A DNA stretch of 64,000 bases from Agreia pratensis (GTDB lineage: Bacteria; Actinomycetota; Actinomycetes; Actinomycetales; Microbacteriaceae). The notes under the pieces were generated by a model, which ran no database searches, was not told where the DNA came from, and worked only from the letters and a program-made list of their open reading frames with translations. Made by a program: the position numbers and the translations under genes. Location: contig NZ_FXAY01000001.1 of NCBI RefSeq assembly GCF_900177685.1, positions 744,001 through 808,000 on the forward strand, written 5' to 3'. Shown here in pieces: positions 51,126 through 59,901 of this stretch (position 1 is the first letter of the stretch; each line of letters starts with the position of its first letter).

Positions 51126-51899
51126 ATGCCGAATACCGAAATGCCGCCGGGCAGCGACCACGAACCGCCCGCCGCGAACCGCCCTGTCATCGCCTTCTTC
51201 GATGTCGACAACACGCTTCTGCGCGGAGCGAGCGTCTGGCATGTGGCGATCGGCGCGTGGCGTCGGGGAATGCTCTCCCCCCGCGACATCTGGCGCTTCT
51301 TCTGGCAGCAGCGTCACTTCATCAAGGTCGGCGAGAACATGGGCCACCTCAGTGACATCAAAGAAAAGGCTCTCCGCCTGATCGAGGGCAAGACCCAAGC
51401 CGAGATCCGGTCGCTGAGCGAGGACATCTTCGATCGACGCATCAGCCAGCGACTGTGGCCCGAGACGGTGGCGCTCACCAAAGAACACCTCGCCATGGGG
51501 CACCAGGTCTGGATCGTGTCTGCAACCGCCAGCGAGGTCGCCGACGTCTTCGCTCGCCGGCTCGGTTTGACCGGTGCTCTCGGCACCCGATTCGAGTCGA
51601 AAGACGGCGTCTACACGGGCGTACTCGAAGGCCCGGTGATGCACGCGCAAGACAAAGCCGACGCATCCATCGCCCTCGCCAATGGAATCGGCGTCGACCC
51701 TGCGGAGTGCTGGGCCTACTCGGACTCGAGCAATGACATCCCGTTGCTGACGTTCGTCGGGCATCCGGTCGTGGTGAACCCCGACCATGCTCTGAACGCG
51801 CACGCGACGAAGCACGACTGGCCGGTGATGCGGCTCAACCCGTCGAGCATCAAAGACGCTCGCAAGCGCGTACGCCGAGAGGCCCGCCGCGCTCGCTGA
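51126..51899 (+). CDS. HAD-IB family hydrolase (SerB-like)
   Basis: A 257-residue haloacid-dehalogenase phosphatase. Motif I is AFFDVDNTLLRGAS, motif II is VWIVSATASEV, the lysine is in HAQDKADAS, and motif III is AYSDSSNDIPLL. A basic C-terminal tail (KDARKRVRREARRAR) may bind membrane. Related proteins act on phosphoserine or lysophospholipid phosphates; the substrate is unassigned. The ATG follows TAGCAT by 9 nt. Confidence 0.87.
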   Translation: MPNTEMPPGSDHEPPAANRPVIAFFDVDNTLLRGASVWHVAIGAWRRGMLSPRDIWRFFWQQRHFIKVGENMGHLSDIKEKALRLIEGKTQAEIRSLSEDIFDRRISQRLWPETVALTKEHLAMGHQVWIVSATASEVADVFARRLGLTGALGTRFESKDGVYTGVLEGPVMHAQDKADASIALANGIGVDPAECWAYSDSSNDIPLLTFVGHPVVVNPDHALNAHATKHDWPVMRLNPSSIKDARKRVRREARRAR

Positions 51900-51910
51900 G
51901 GCGATCTTAT

Positions 51911-52005
51911 CGTTGGTCGAGTAGCGAGGGACGAGCGTATCGAGACCACAGTTACGGCGATCTCGGTACGTCGGCTCCTTCGTCGCGCGACTACTCGATC
52001 AGCGC
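51911..52005. repeat. Family A repeat (copy A8)
   Basis: cgttggtcgagtagcgaggg, then a centre of cgtatcgagaccacagttac followed by ggcgatctcggtacg, then gcgcgactactcgatcagcg. The left half is shortened relative to A1. It lies between the convergent HAD and bS22 genes. Confidence 0.83.
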
Positions 52006-52020
52006 TTAGCGGGCACAGCA

Positions 52021-52049
52021 AAAGCGCCAGACCTGAGGCCTGGCGCTTG
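52021..52049 (-). terminator. Terminator of the bS22 gene
   Basis: AAGCGCCAG and its inverted copy with a short loop, followed on the minus strand by TTTT. Confidence 0.75.
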
Positions 52050-52084
52050 TGCTACTTCGGCAGCGCATGGCGCTGCACGAGATG

Positions 52085-52183
52085 CTACTTCTTGTTGCGG
52101 CGCTGGTGACGGGTCTTGCGAAGCAGCTTGCGGTGCTTCTTCTTCGCCATACGCTTGCGACGCTTCTTGATTACTGAACCCAC
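52085..52183 (-). CDS. Small ribosomal protein bS22 (AURKAIP1/COX24-type)
   Basis: A 32-residue, extremely basic peptide: GSVIKKRRKRMAKKKHRK followed by LLRKTRHQRRNKK. It matches the actinobacterial 30S protein first seen in mycobacterial ribosome structures. It binds near the decoding centre. The GTG start has GAGGT a few bases upstream. It is shorter than most gene-calling thresholds. It is a single-gene transcript with its own terminator. Confidence 0.9.
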   Translation of the reverse strand: MGSVIKKRRKRMAKKKHRKLLRKTRHQRRNKK

Positions 52184-52294
52184 AGGGACCTCACGATTTT
52201 GAGCTTCGCTGCGCAGATCGCAGCGGAAGAGAATTTTGCCTCGGAGCAGTCTACAAGGCCAATCGCTGAACGACTAATGCACGTCGAACCCCTC

Positions 52295-52318
52295 CGTTTC
52301 CTGAGCCTGTCGAAGGGA
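52295..52318. repeat. Family B repeat (copy B3)
   Basis: GTTTCCTGAGCCTGTCGAAG plus GGA, a single arm of the family B core, just upstream of the gabT promoter. Confidence 0.65.
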
Positions 52319-52339
52319 TCAGCCGCATAGGCTGGCAGC

Positions 52340-53671
52340 ATGGTTCGCGACTTCGATATCACCCAGCAGCGCTTGCTCGTCACTGAACTTCCGGGGCCGA
52401 AGTCGGTGGCGCTCCAGGAGCGTCGGGTCCGCTCCGTCTCTCGTGGCGCCGGCACCCTGGCGAACATCTACATGGAGCGCGGCGCTGGAGCGATTCTCGT
52501 CGACGTCGACGGAAACCAACTGATCGATCTCGGGTGCGGAATCGGTGTCACCACGATCGGCCACGCGCATCCGGATGTCGCCGCCGCGGCGGCCGCTCAG
52601 GCCGGCAAGCTCACGCACACCCTCTTCACCGTCACCCCCTATGAGAACTACGTGCGGGTGGCCGAGAAGCTCGCCGAGATCACGCCGGGCGACTTCGAGA
52701 AGCACTCGATCCTCGTGAATTCCGGCGCCGAGGCCGTGGAGAACGCGGTGAAGATCGCGCGCAAGTTCACGGGGCGGCGCGCGATCGTGAGCCTCGACCA
52801 TGCATTCCACGGGCGCACGAACCTCACCATGGCCATGACCTACCGCCCGTGGCCGGAGCGCGCCGGCATGGGGCCGTTCCCGGGCGAGGTCTACAGCGTT
52901 CCCACGAGCTACCCATTCCGCGACGGGCTCTCGGGCGCCGAGGCCGCCGAGAAGACCATCGACTACATCACCACCCACATCGGCGCATCCGAGGTCGCGG
53001 CGTTCTTCGTGGAGCCGATCCAGGGCGACGGCGGAATCGTGATTCCGGCGCCCGGCTACTTCGCCCGCATCGCCGAGTTCTGCCGCGACAACGGCATCGT
53101 CTTCGTCGCCGACGAGATCCAGGCGGGTATCGCCCGCACCGGAACCTGGTACTCGATCGAGCACCACGACGGCGTGATCCCCGACCTCATCACCACGGCC
53201 AAGGGCATCGCGGGTGGCTTCCCGCTCGCCGCTGTCACGGGTCGCGCAGAGATCATGGATGCCGTGCAGCCCGGCGGCATCGGCGGCACCTTCGGCGGCA
53301 ACCCGGTCTCGACCGCGGCCGCCCTCGAAGTGTTCGACATCATCGAGCGAGAGGGCCTGCTGGCCGAGGCGCAGCGGGTCGAGGCGTCGCTGTGGGCGCG
53401 CATCGGCGACTGGGCCGAGAAGTTCGATGTGGTCGGCGAGGTCCGCGGCAAGGGCGCCATGTTCGGCGTCGAGCTCGTGAAGCCGGGCACCCGAGAGCCC
53501 AACCCCGAGGCTCTCACCGCCATCCTGAAGTACGCCACCACGCACGGCGTGATCGTGCTGGATGCGGGCAGCTGGGACTCGGTGCTGCGCATCATGCCGA
53601 GTGTGGTCATCAGCGACGAACTCATCGGCGACGCAGCGACGGTCCTCGAAGAGGCACTGGCCCTGCTCTAG
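52340..53671 (+). CDS. gabT: 4-aminobutyrate aminotransferase
   Basis: A class III PLP aminotransferase of 443 residues. Markers are NIYMERGAGAILVDVDGNQLIDLG, FHGRTNLTMAMT, VADEIQAGIARTGTWYSIEH and the PLP lysine in LITTAKGIAGGFPLAAVTGR, followed by GGIGGTFGGNPVSTAAAL. It converts GABA and 2-oxoglutarate to succinate semialdehyde and glutamate. No gabD or transporter is adjacent. The ATG is 6 nt after TAGGCT. Confidence 0.93.
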   Translation: MVRDFDITQQRLLVTELPGPKSVALQERRVRSVSRGAGTLANIYMERGAGAILVDVDGNQLIDLGCGIGVTTIGHAHPDVAAAAAAQAGKLTHTLFTVTPYENYVRVAEKLAEITPGDFEKHSILVNSGAEAVENAVKIARKFTGRRAIVSLDHAFHGRTNLTMAMTYRPWPERAGMGPFPGEVYSVPTSYPFRDGLSGAEAAEKTIDYITTHIGASEVAAFFVEPIQGDGGIVIPAPGYFARIAEFCRDNGIVFVADEIQAGIARTGTWYSIEHHDGVIPDLITTAKGIAGGFPLAAVTGRAEIMDAVQPGGIGGTFGGNPVSTAAALEVFDIIEREGLLAEAQRVEASLWARIGDWAEKFDVVGEVRGKGAMFGVELVKPGTREPNPEALTAILKYATTHGVIVLDAGSWDSVLRIMPSVVISDELIGDAATVLEEALALL

Positions 53672-53674
53672 CCA

Positions 53675-54029
53675 CCTTGCGTTGATCGAGTAGCCACGCG
53701 AGGAACGAGCACGGCCTTGCGTTGATCGAGTAGCCACGCGAGGAACGAGCACGGCCTTGCGTTGATCGAGTAGCCACGCGAGGAACGAGCACGGCCTTGC
53801 GTTGATCGAGTAGCCACGCGAGGAACGAGCACGGCCTTGCGTTGATCGAGTAGCCACGCGAGGAACGAGCACGGCGTTGCGTTGATCGAGTAGCCACGCG
53901 AGGAACGAGCACGGCCTTGCGTTGATCGAGTAGCCACGCGAGGAACGAGCACGGCGTATCGAGATCAGCCCACGGTGGCCTCGATACGCTTCGGCCGCGG
54001 GCGGCCTCTGGCTACTCGACCAGCGCAGT
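53675..54029. repeat. Family A repeat with left arm tandemly amplified seven times (copy A9)
   Basis: Seven direct 40-bp units (53675-53954), each containing gttgatcgagtagccacgcg and aggaacgagcacgg. They are nearly identical; the only change seen is the first base of unit six. A single centre and right arm follow (tatcgagatcagcccacggtggcctcgatacg to ctactcgaccagcgc). It fills the 367-bp convergent gap between gabT and the bldC-like gene; no gene is seen in it. Confidence 0.95.
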
Positions 54030-54038
54030 ACGCGGGGG

Positions 54039-54236
54039 CTATGCCGTGTCTGCTGCGTGCTGCGTCAGCGCCTCTGCGACCGCCGTCTCGGGCACTCGAA
54101 AGCTGCGCCCGAAGCGAATCGCCGGCATCTCGCCCGAGTGCACCATGCGATACACCGTCATCTTCGACACACGCATCATGTCTGCGACCTCGGCCACGGT
54201 CAGAAAGCGCACATCGGGCAGGTCTGAGCCGGCCAT
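54039..54236 (-). CDS. BldC-like MerR-type DNA-binding protein
   Basis: A 65-residue single winged-HTH protein: FLTVAEVADMMRVSKMTVYRMVHSGEMPAIRFGRSFRVPETAV, the excisionase/MerR fold seen in actinobacterial BldC. It lacks an effector domain. BldC in Streptomyces represses developmental genes; here the role is inferred by similarity only. A GAGGAGA Shine-Dalgarno is 6 nt before the ATG. Confidence 0.87.
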   Translation of the reverse strand: MAGSDLPDVRFLTVAEVADMMRVSKMTVYRMVHSGEMPAIRFGRSFRVPETAVAEALTQHAADTA

Positions 54237-54268
54237 GGCGTCTCTCCTCTATACGAGCACTGCAACGA

Positions 54269-54282
54269 GTCACAGGAGTGAC
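54269..54282. promoter_or_regulatory. Inverted repeat upstream of the bldC-like gene
   Basis: GTCAC-AGGA-GTGAC, a perfect 5-bp dyad about 33 bp before the start codon. A possible operator. Confidence 0.35.
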
Positions 54283-54350
54283 GAATGAGACTCCGTGATG
54301 ATTCGCAACTCTAGGGGGTGCACCGGATGCGGGGCAACCGGGTCCCGGCC

Positions 54351-54851
54351 CTATTTGCGCAGTCGCGACACCAGCTTGGTGGCGTTGGCCTGCAGATCTT
54401 CGACGACGGCCCGCGCCTGGTGGCTCGAGGTCGCGACCGTGCGCCCGACGTTTCGAGCGAATTCCGAGGCCGAGCCCGCGGCATCCGAGCTCTGGCCGGC
54501 CACTGCCGTGTCTGCCCACTCAGCGTCGTCGTCTTTGAGCGAACCGTCGAAGTCGGCCGAGAGAAAGGGAATGGCCCAGTCTTCTACCTCTTCGAGCGGC
54601 GAGGCGTCGAGCTTGTAGTAGCGGTGCTGCCCCTCTTCGCGAACGACGACGAGGCCGGCGTCGCGCAGAACTTTGAGGTGCTTCGACACCGTGGGCTGGC
54701 TCAGGTCGAGCGCGTGAACCAACTCAGAAACGCTCGACTCCCCCGCATGTGGCACGACCTCAGCGGAGCCCGCCGCCATGTAGCGATCGAGCAGCAGCTC
54801 GAGCAGGTGGCGTCTCGTCGGGTCAGCGATCACGGAGAAGATGTCGGCCAT
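54351..54851 (-). CDS. ArsR/SmtB-type winged-helix regulator with C-terminal extension
   Basis: A 166-residue protein. The HTH domain is IFSVIADPTRRHLLELLL, LVHALDLSQPTVSKHLKVLRDAGLVVVREEG and QHRYYKLD. No metal-binding ELCV cysteines are present, so metal sensing is unlikely. An acidic then helical C-terminal tail (FARNVGRTVATSSHQARAVV) is unusual. The upstream extension of the frame is discarded because TACCCT lies 6 nt before this ATG. It is divergent from the potassium uptake genes. Confidence 0.87.
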   Translation of the reverse strand: MADIFSVIADPTRRHLLELLLDRYMAAGSAEVVPHAGESSVSELVHALDLSQPTVSKHLKVLRDAGLVVVREEGQHRYYKLDASPLEEVEDWAIPFLSADFDGSLKDDDAEWADTAVAGQSSDAAGSASEFARNVGRTVATSSHQARAVVEDLQANATKLVSRLRK

Positions 54852-54993
54852 GGCATAAGGGTAGTCATTCGACGGCTGAATACTCCTCAGCCGCTGAGCT
54901 TGGCGCGCCGCCCGGATGCTTCGTCGGAGTACCATGACGGGAATTCATTCGGCCGACCGAGCAGCTGTCGGCCTCGTTGACGAAGGACGCTCG

Positions 54994-56436
54994 ATGCGCA
55001 TACCCGCACCCACGCGGCGCTCCGTCTACGCCAGCAGAACGCCGATCGGCCGCATCCGCGACATGATCGACGAGTTCTCCGAGCAGTCGCCCTCGCGCTT
55101 CGCGATCCTGATCTTCACGGCGATGATCCTGATCTTCACCGTGCTCTTCTCGCTGCCGGTCTCTCAGGCCAAGGGTGCTGTCACGCCGATCGCCGACGCG
55201 CTCTTCACCGCCGTCTCGGTGATCTGCGTCACGGGGCTCTCCACCGTCGACATGGCCACGCACTGGTCGGTCGTGGGCCACATCTTCATCTTCATCGGTG
55301 TGCAGATCGGTGCACTAGGGGTACTGACCCTGGCGTCGATCCTCGGCCTCGCCGTGTCGCGCAAACTCGGCCTCAAGAGCCGGCTCATGGCCGCGGGCGA
55401 CACCAACCCCATGCGGATGCGCCACGGCGCCGTGTCGGAGGGCCAGGCCGTGCGGCTCGGCGAGATCGGCGGGCTGCTGGCAACTGTCGCGGTGAGCTCC
55501 CTCGTGATCCAGCTCGTGATCGCACTCCTTCTCATCCCCCGCATGCTCATCGACGGCGTCGCCCTCGCTCCGGCGATCACCGACAGCTTCTACTACTCGG
55601 CCATGGCGTTCACGAACACCGGCTTCGCGCCGAATGCCGAGGGACTCGCACCGTTCGAGAACGACTACTGGTTCCTCAGCATTCTGATGCTCGGGGTATT
55701 CATGGGAAGCATCGGATTTCCGATCATCTATGTGCTCTCCCGCAACCTCAAGAAGCCGAAGCGTTGGTCGCTGCACGTGAAGCTCACGCTTGTGACGTCG
55801 CTGATTCTCATCATTGCCGGAGCCGTGCTCTACATCGTGCTCGAGTTCGACAACCCGAAGACCTACGGCGACCTCAACGCGGGCGACACGATCTTCCAGT
55901 CGCTGTTCCTCTCGGTGATGACGAGATCCGGCGGCTTCTCAACGATTCCGATCAGCGACCTCAACGGCTCGAGTCTGCTGGTCACCGACATGCTGATGTT
56001 CATCGGCGGCGGCTCCGCATCGACCGCCGGGGGAATCAAGGTGACGACCCTTGCGGTTCTGTTCCTCGCCGCGTTCGCCGAGGCCCGCGGAAACGAATCG
56101 ATGGAGGCCTTCGGGCGACGCATTCCGGGCGATGTGCTGCGACTCGGCGTGAGTGTCGTGCTGTGGGGCGCGACGACCGTCGCTGTGTCCACCATCGTCA
56201 TCCTGCAGATCACCAAGGCGCCGCTCGACTTCGTGCTCTTCGACGTGATCTCTGCATTCGCGACGTCTGGACTCACAACCGGGCTCACGGCATCCCTTCC
56301 CGACTCGGGCATCTACGTGATGGCCGCGACGATGTTCATGGGCCGCGTTGGTACAGTGACTCTCGCCGCGGCGCTGGCAGCGAGCCAGCGCCGGCAGCTG
56401 TTCAGACGACCCGAAGAGAGGCCCATCGTTGGTTGA
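54994..56436 (+). CDS. ktrB: Potassium uptake channel subunit KtrB/TrkH
   Basis: A 480-residue K+ translocating subunit with four pore repeats. Filter glycines lie in CVTGLST, FTNTGFAP, TRSGGFST and ATSGLTTGLT, and GGGSASTAGGIKVTT sits in the M2C region. It works with the cytoplasmic RCK subunit encoded next. The ATG giving MRIPAPTRR is preceded by GAAGGA at 6 nt; an ATG 26 codons upstream is less likely. Confidence 0.93.
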   Translation: MRIPAPTRRSVYASRTPIGRIRDMIDEFSEQSPSRFAILIFTAMILIFTVLFSLPVSQAKGAVTPIADALFTAVSVICVTGLSTVDMATHWSVVGHIFIFIGVQIGALGVLTLASILGLAVSRKLGLKSRLMAAGDTNPMRMRHGAVSEGQAVRLGEIGGLLATVAVSSLVIQLVIALLLIPRMLIDGVALAPAITDSFYYSAMAFTNTGFAPNAEGLAPFENDYWFLSILMLGVFMGSIGFPIIYVLSRNLKKPKRWSLHVKLTLVTSLILIIAGAVLYIVLEFDNPKTYGDLNAGDTIFQSLFLSVMTRSGGFSTIPISDLNGSSLLVTDMLMFIGGGSASTAGGIKVTTLAVLFLAAFAEARGNESMEAFGRRIPGDVLRLGVSVVLWGATTVAVSTIVILQITKAPLDFVLFDVISAFATSGLTTGLTASLPDSGIYVMAATMFMGRVGTVTLAAALAASQRRQLFRRPEERPIVG

Positions 56437-57097
56437 TCGCATCAAGCACGACGCCCCCGTTCTCGTGATCGGCCTCGGTCGCTTCGGGGCCGCGACGGCG
56501 GGCCAACTCGACCGCCTCGGCCGCGAAGTTCTGGCCATAGACGACAACGACACTCTCGTTCAGAAGTGGTCGGAGCGCATCACCCACACGGTGCAGGCGG
56601 ATGCGCGCAACATCGACGCGCTGCGGCAGATCGGCGCGGGCGAGTTCTCGATCGCCGTCGTCGCCGTGGGCTCGTCGATCGAGGCCAGCGTTCTCATCAC
56701 CGCGAACCTCGTCGACCTCAAGGTCCCGCAGATCTGGGCCAAGGCCATCTCGAAGTCACACGGAAAGATCCTCGAGCGCATCGGCGCGAACCACGTGATC
56801 TACCCCGAAGCGGAGGCCGGCGAGCGCGTCGCCCACCTCGTGTCTGGGCGGATGCTCGACTTCATCGAGTTCGACGACGACTTCGCCCTCGTCAAGATGT
56901 TTCCGCCCAAGCCGATTCGCGGAAAGAACCTCACAGAGTCGGGCGTGCGTTCGCGGCACAACATCACCGTCGTCGGCGTGAAGTCACCCGGCAAGCCGTT
57001 CACCTACGCCACAGAGAAGACCGTCGTGACCGACCACGACATCATCATCGTCTCGGGCACCTCGAGCGACATCGAGAAGTTCTCGGCGCTCGAGTAG
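56429..57097 (+). CDS. ktrA: Potassium uptake RCK regulatory subunit KtrA
   Basis: A 222-residue peripheral protein. The RCK-N Rossmann motif is VLVIGLGRFGAATAGQL, with IDDNDTLVQKW supplying the acidic nucleotide ligand. The RCK-C domain (VKMFPPKPIRGKNLTES) follows. ATP/ADP or NAD and possibly cyclic-di-AMP would gate KtrB through it. The TTG start overlaps the end of ktrB by eight bases, with GAGAGG upstream. Confidence 0.93.
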   Translation: MVDRIKHDAPVLVIGLGRFGAATAGQLDRLGREVLAIDDNDTLVQKWSERITHTVQADARNIDALRQIGAGEFSIAVVAVGSSIEASVLITANLVDLKVPQIWAKAISKSHGKILERIGANHVIYPEAEAGERVAHLVSGRMLDFIEFDDDFALVKMFPPKPIRGKNLTESGVRSRHNITVVGVKSPGKPFTYATEKTVVTDHDIIIVSGTSSDIEKFSALE

Positions 57098-57237
57098 CCA
57101 AAAAGCACGCCGTGTCCCCCAAAATGCCGACACGGAACACCCTCGATCGGGTTACAGCTCCTGCTAGACAGGTGCATGGGAGAGAAATACGCGTGCGATT
57201 TCGCGTGCCCGCTGCCTAAACCGAACAAGGGATGCAC

Positions 57238-59901
57238 GTGAGCAACGATCCAAATCTGCCCAACCCGGATGCCCCTGCGGCTCCTGCTGTGCCGCCGGTG
57301 CCGCCCGCACCGTCTGCGCCGCCCGCGCCTGCGGTGCCGCCCGCGTCGTCCGCACCCTCCGGCGCGCCCAGCGCGGCAGGGGCAGAAGTTCCCCCGATGC
57401 CCCCTGTCGGTGGCGCGCCCGTCGGAACTCCTCCGGTCGGCGGGCCTCCGGTCGGCGGGCCTCCGGTCGGCGGGCCTCCGGTCGCTCCCGGCAAGCCGTC
57501 GGCTCTCGCGCAGGCGGTGAGGCCCGAACAACTGATTGGCCTGTTGCTCCCCCTGGGAGCCGGCCTCGTCGGAACCTATATGCTCGGGCTCGTCTTCTCG
57601 ATCCTCACCGTGATGTCCGCCGGCGAGCCGCGTCCGTGGTCGATCGTGGCCGCGCTCCCGCTGCAGCTCATGGGCGCGGGACTGCTCGGCACGATCTCGG
57701 CAACCGTATCTGCCGGAATGTTCGGCGTATCGATCAGCGGCTCGGTCATCGCGTTTACTGTTCCTGTTCTCTTTCTGCTCCTCCAGGCCGGCGCCGTGGC
57801 CACTCTCTCGTACCGAGCCGAGCTGCGCATCCCGACGACCTCTGCCGCAGTTCGCTGGCTGGTCTCGCTGGCACAGGGCATCGCCTACTCCCTGCTGCTC
57901 GTGATCCTCACGCTCGCGGGCACGGCGAGCTACACGGCGAGCGGAACGACGTTCTCCGCGACGACGTCCTCGGTGAGCCTGTTCTTCGGTGCTGTTGTGA
58001 TCATCACTCTCAGCGCGGCCCTCGCCCGTTCGCGTGCGGCGCGCTCCAGGGGAGATGCGAAACCTCTCGGACTGAGCCGCACGATGCCCGCGGCGCTGTC
58101 CTCCGCTCTGCGCGTCGCGTTCGGTTACACCGTCGTGGCCTCTGTCATCGCAGCAATCGCGATCGCGATCGGGGTCGCCGTTCAGGAGTCACCTGACGCG
58201 CTGCTGAGCGCCCCGCTGTGGTTGCCGTCTGCGGCACTGGCCGGTCTGGCGATCATGCATCTCGGCCAGATCAGCCTCGGCGGAAGCATGCAGAGCTCGC
58301 TCGGATCCGAAGCGCCCAGCTCCGTCTGGATCGGTTCCGCTGAACCATGGGTCGTTATCGTCGACATCGTTCTCGTGCTCGTGCTGATCGCGCTCGCCGG
58401 TGTCTGGCTACGCCTCGCGCGGTCGACGAGTCGGTTCTCGCCGCTGGCCGCATGGGGCTCCACCGTCGGAGCTTTCGCCCTCGCCGGGCTACTGGTGTCG
58501 TTGTTCGGATCGGTCATAGCGACTGGTTCGGTGGGCGGCCTAGTCTCCGGCAGCGTCTCTGTGGGTCCCGCACCCTGGACCCTGTTGCTGTTCGCTGCAG
58601 TCGGCGCTCTCGTCGAGTTGGTCGCCCGATATGCCGGCGGCATCCTTCTCGGTCTGCTGCCCGCGGCCTTCGTCGCTCGACTGTCTCGTCTCGCCGCACC
58701 GTCGGCCAGTCCAGCCGTTGCGGGCGGCGACCCGCAGCCCGCCGCACCGGTCCTGCAGCCCGCGCATCCAGAAGCCTCAGCAGAGGCGACCGGCGGCACG
58801 GTGCCCGTGATGGCACCCACCACGGCGGCCTCTGCCACGACGCCACCCCCGGCGGCCCCAGCCGCCCCAGCCGCGACTCCACTCGATCCACGAACCAAGA
58901 AGCGCATCCTGGTGGGAAGCATCGTGGGCGGTGGAGCACTCGTGCTCGTGCTCCTCGCCACGGTGGGCCTCTCGATCGCCAATGGAGCCATCAACCCGCC
59001 TCAGGCACGCGTGACCGAGTACCTCGATGCGCTCGTAGACGGCAAGGCTTCCGAGGCGCTCGCCCTGGCCGATGTCGACGCCCCGAAGGCCGACCGCGTT
59101 CTTCTCGACGACAAGGTCTTCGCCGCGGCGACCGAACGGATCACCTCCTACGAGATCACCTCCGTGAACACCTCGAACGACGTCGCCTCGGTGACCGCAG
59201 AGCTCGATCAGGACGGCCGTAAGAGCACCGTGCGGTTCTCGGTGCGCTCGACGGGCAAGCAATGGCTGTTCTTTGACAACTGGAAGCTGGAAAGACCGGA
59301 TCAGGGCTCGATCAGGATCTACGCCCCCGAGTCGATCGAGAAGATCCAGGTGAACGGAATCGACGTCGACCTCACGCCCGAACAGCGCGATGGCAGCGTG
59401 GATCTCCCCGTGCTACCGGGCACGTACGAAGTCGGCGTCGCCGACTCGGATAAGTGGTTGACAGCCAAACCTGTCAGCAAGACCGTCGTCGCCGGCGAAA
59501 GCAGTGCAGTCCTCGGCCTGAACGCCCCCGCCGTGCTGGAGCCGGAGCCGAGCGATGAGCTCACGAGCACCATCACGACTCAGGTGGACGACTATCTCGC
59601 GAAGTGCATCGCATCGACAACGGTAGATCCCGAGAACTGCCCGAACTCCGTGTACGCATACGGCAGCCCGACGAACGTCGTCTGGACGCTCGACAAGAAG
59701 CCTGCGTACGAGATCAGGATCAGCTCGGATGGCGAGCTCCAGGTCAACACCGCCGAGAGCGGCTCCGCATCGGTCACCTACAAGTACACGTCTGTGAGTC
59801 AGCAGCGTGACGGTTCGGACAAGACGAGCATCCGCATCTCGGGAACGATCGAGCTCGACGGCGACAAGGCGACCTTCACACCCGACGACAGCTACTACTG
59901 A
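57238..59901 (+). CDS. Large polytopic membrane protein with extracellular C-terminal domain
   Basis: About 887 residues. A Pro/Ala-rich N-terminal tail ends in VGGPP repeats encoded by 15-bp DNA repeats (about 57424-57482). Eight or so transmembrane helices span residues about 95-480, then an Ala/Pro linker and a further helix at about 560-585 preceded by PRTKKR. The C-terminal 300 residues are extracellular: an NTF2-like segment (ARVTEYLDALVDGKASEALALAD), a PEGA-like strand region (GSIRIYAPESIEKIQVNGIDV) and a module with a CIAS...ENCP cysteine pair. Function is unknown; possibly envelope stress or transport. AGGG is 6 nt before the GTG. Confidence 0.78.
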   Translation: MSNDPNLPNPDAPAAPAVPPVPPAPSAPPAPAVPPASSAPSGAPSAAGAEVPPMPPVGGAPVGTPPVGGPPVGGPPVGGPPVAPGKPSALAQAVRPEQLIGLLLPLGAGLVGTYMLGLVFSILTVMSAGEPRPWSIVAALPLQLMGAGLLGTISATVSAGMFGVSISGSVIAFTVPVLFLLLQAGAVATLSYRAELRIPTTSAAVRWLVSLAQGIAYSLLLVILTLAGTASYTASGTTFSATTSSVSLFFGAVVIITLSAALARSRAARSRGDAKPLGLSRTMPAALSSALRVAFGYTVVASVIAAIAIAIGVAVQESPDALLSAPLWLPSAALAGLAIMHLGQISLGGSMQSSLGSEAPSSVWIGSAEPWVVIVDIVLVLVLIALAGVWLRLARSTSRFSPLAAWGSTVGAFALAGLLVSLFGSVIATGSVGGLVSGSVSVGPAPWTLLLFAAVGALVELVARYAGGILLGLLPAAFVARLSRLAAPSASPAVAGGDPQPAAPVLQPAHPEASAEATGGTVPVMAPTTAASATTPPPAAPAAPAATPLDPRTKKRILVGSIVGGGALVLVLLATVGLSIANGAINPPQARVTEYLDALVDGKASEALALADVDAPKADRVLLDDKVFAAATERITSYEITSVNTSNDVASVTAELDQDGRKSTVRFSVRSTGKQWLFFDNWKLERPDQGSIRIYAPESIEKIQVNGIDVDLTPEQRDGSVDLPVLPGTYEVGVADSDKWLTAKPVSKTVVAGESSAVLGLNAPAVLEPEPSDELTSTITTQVDDYLAKCIASTTVDPENCPNSVYAYGSPTNVVWTLDKKPAYEIRISSDGELQVNTAESGSASVTYKYTSVSQQRDGSDKTSIRISGTIELDGDKATFTPDDSYY

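Noticed and set aside
52319-53872. 517-codon open frame antisense to gabT extending into the repeat array
   Set aside because: It contains peptide repeats only because the 40-bp DNA units cycle through frames; gabT on the other strand is unambiguous.
53622-53952. Repeat-encoded proteins (SFLAWLLDQRKA type)
   Set aside because: They are frame artefacts of the tandem repeat with no ribosome binding site and no independent support.
53675-53954. Direct repeats resembling a CRISPR array
   Set aside because: The 40-bp units abut with no unique spacers, no cas genes are nearby, and the unit is one arm of the dispersed family A palindrome.
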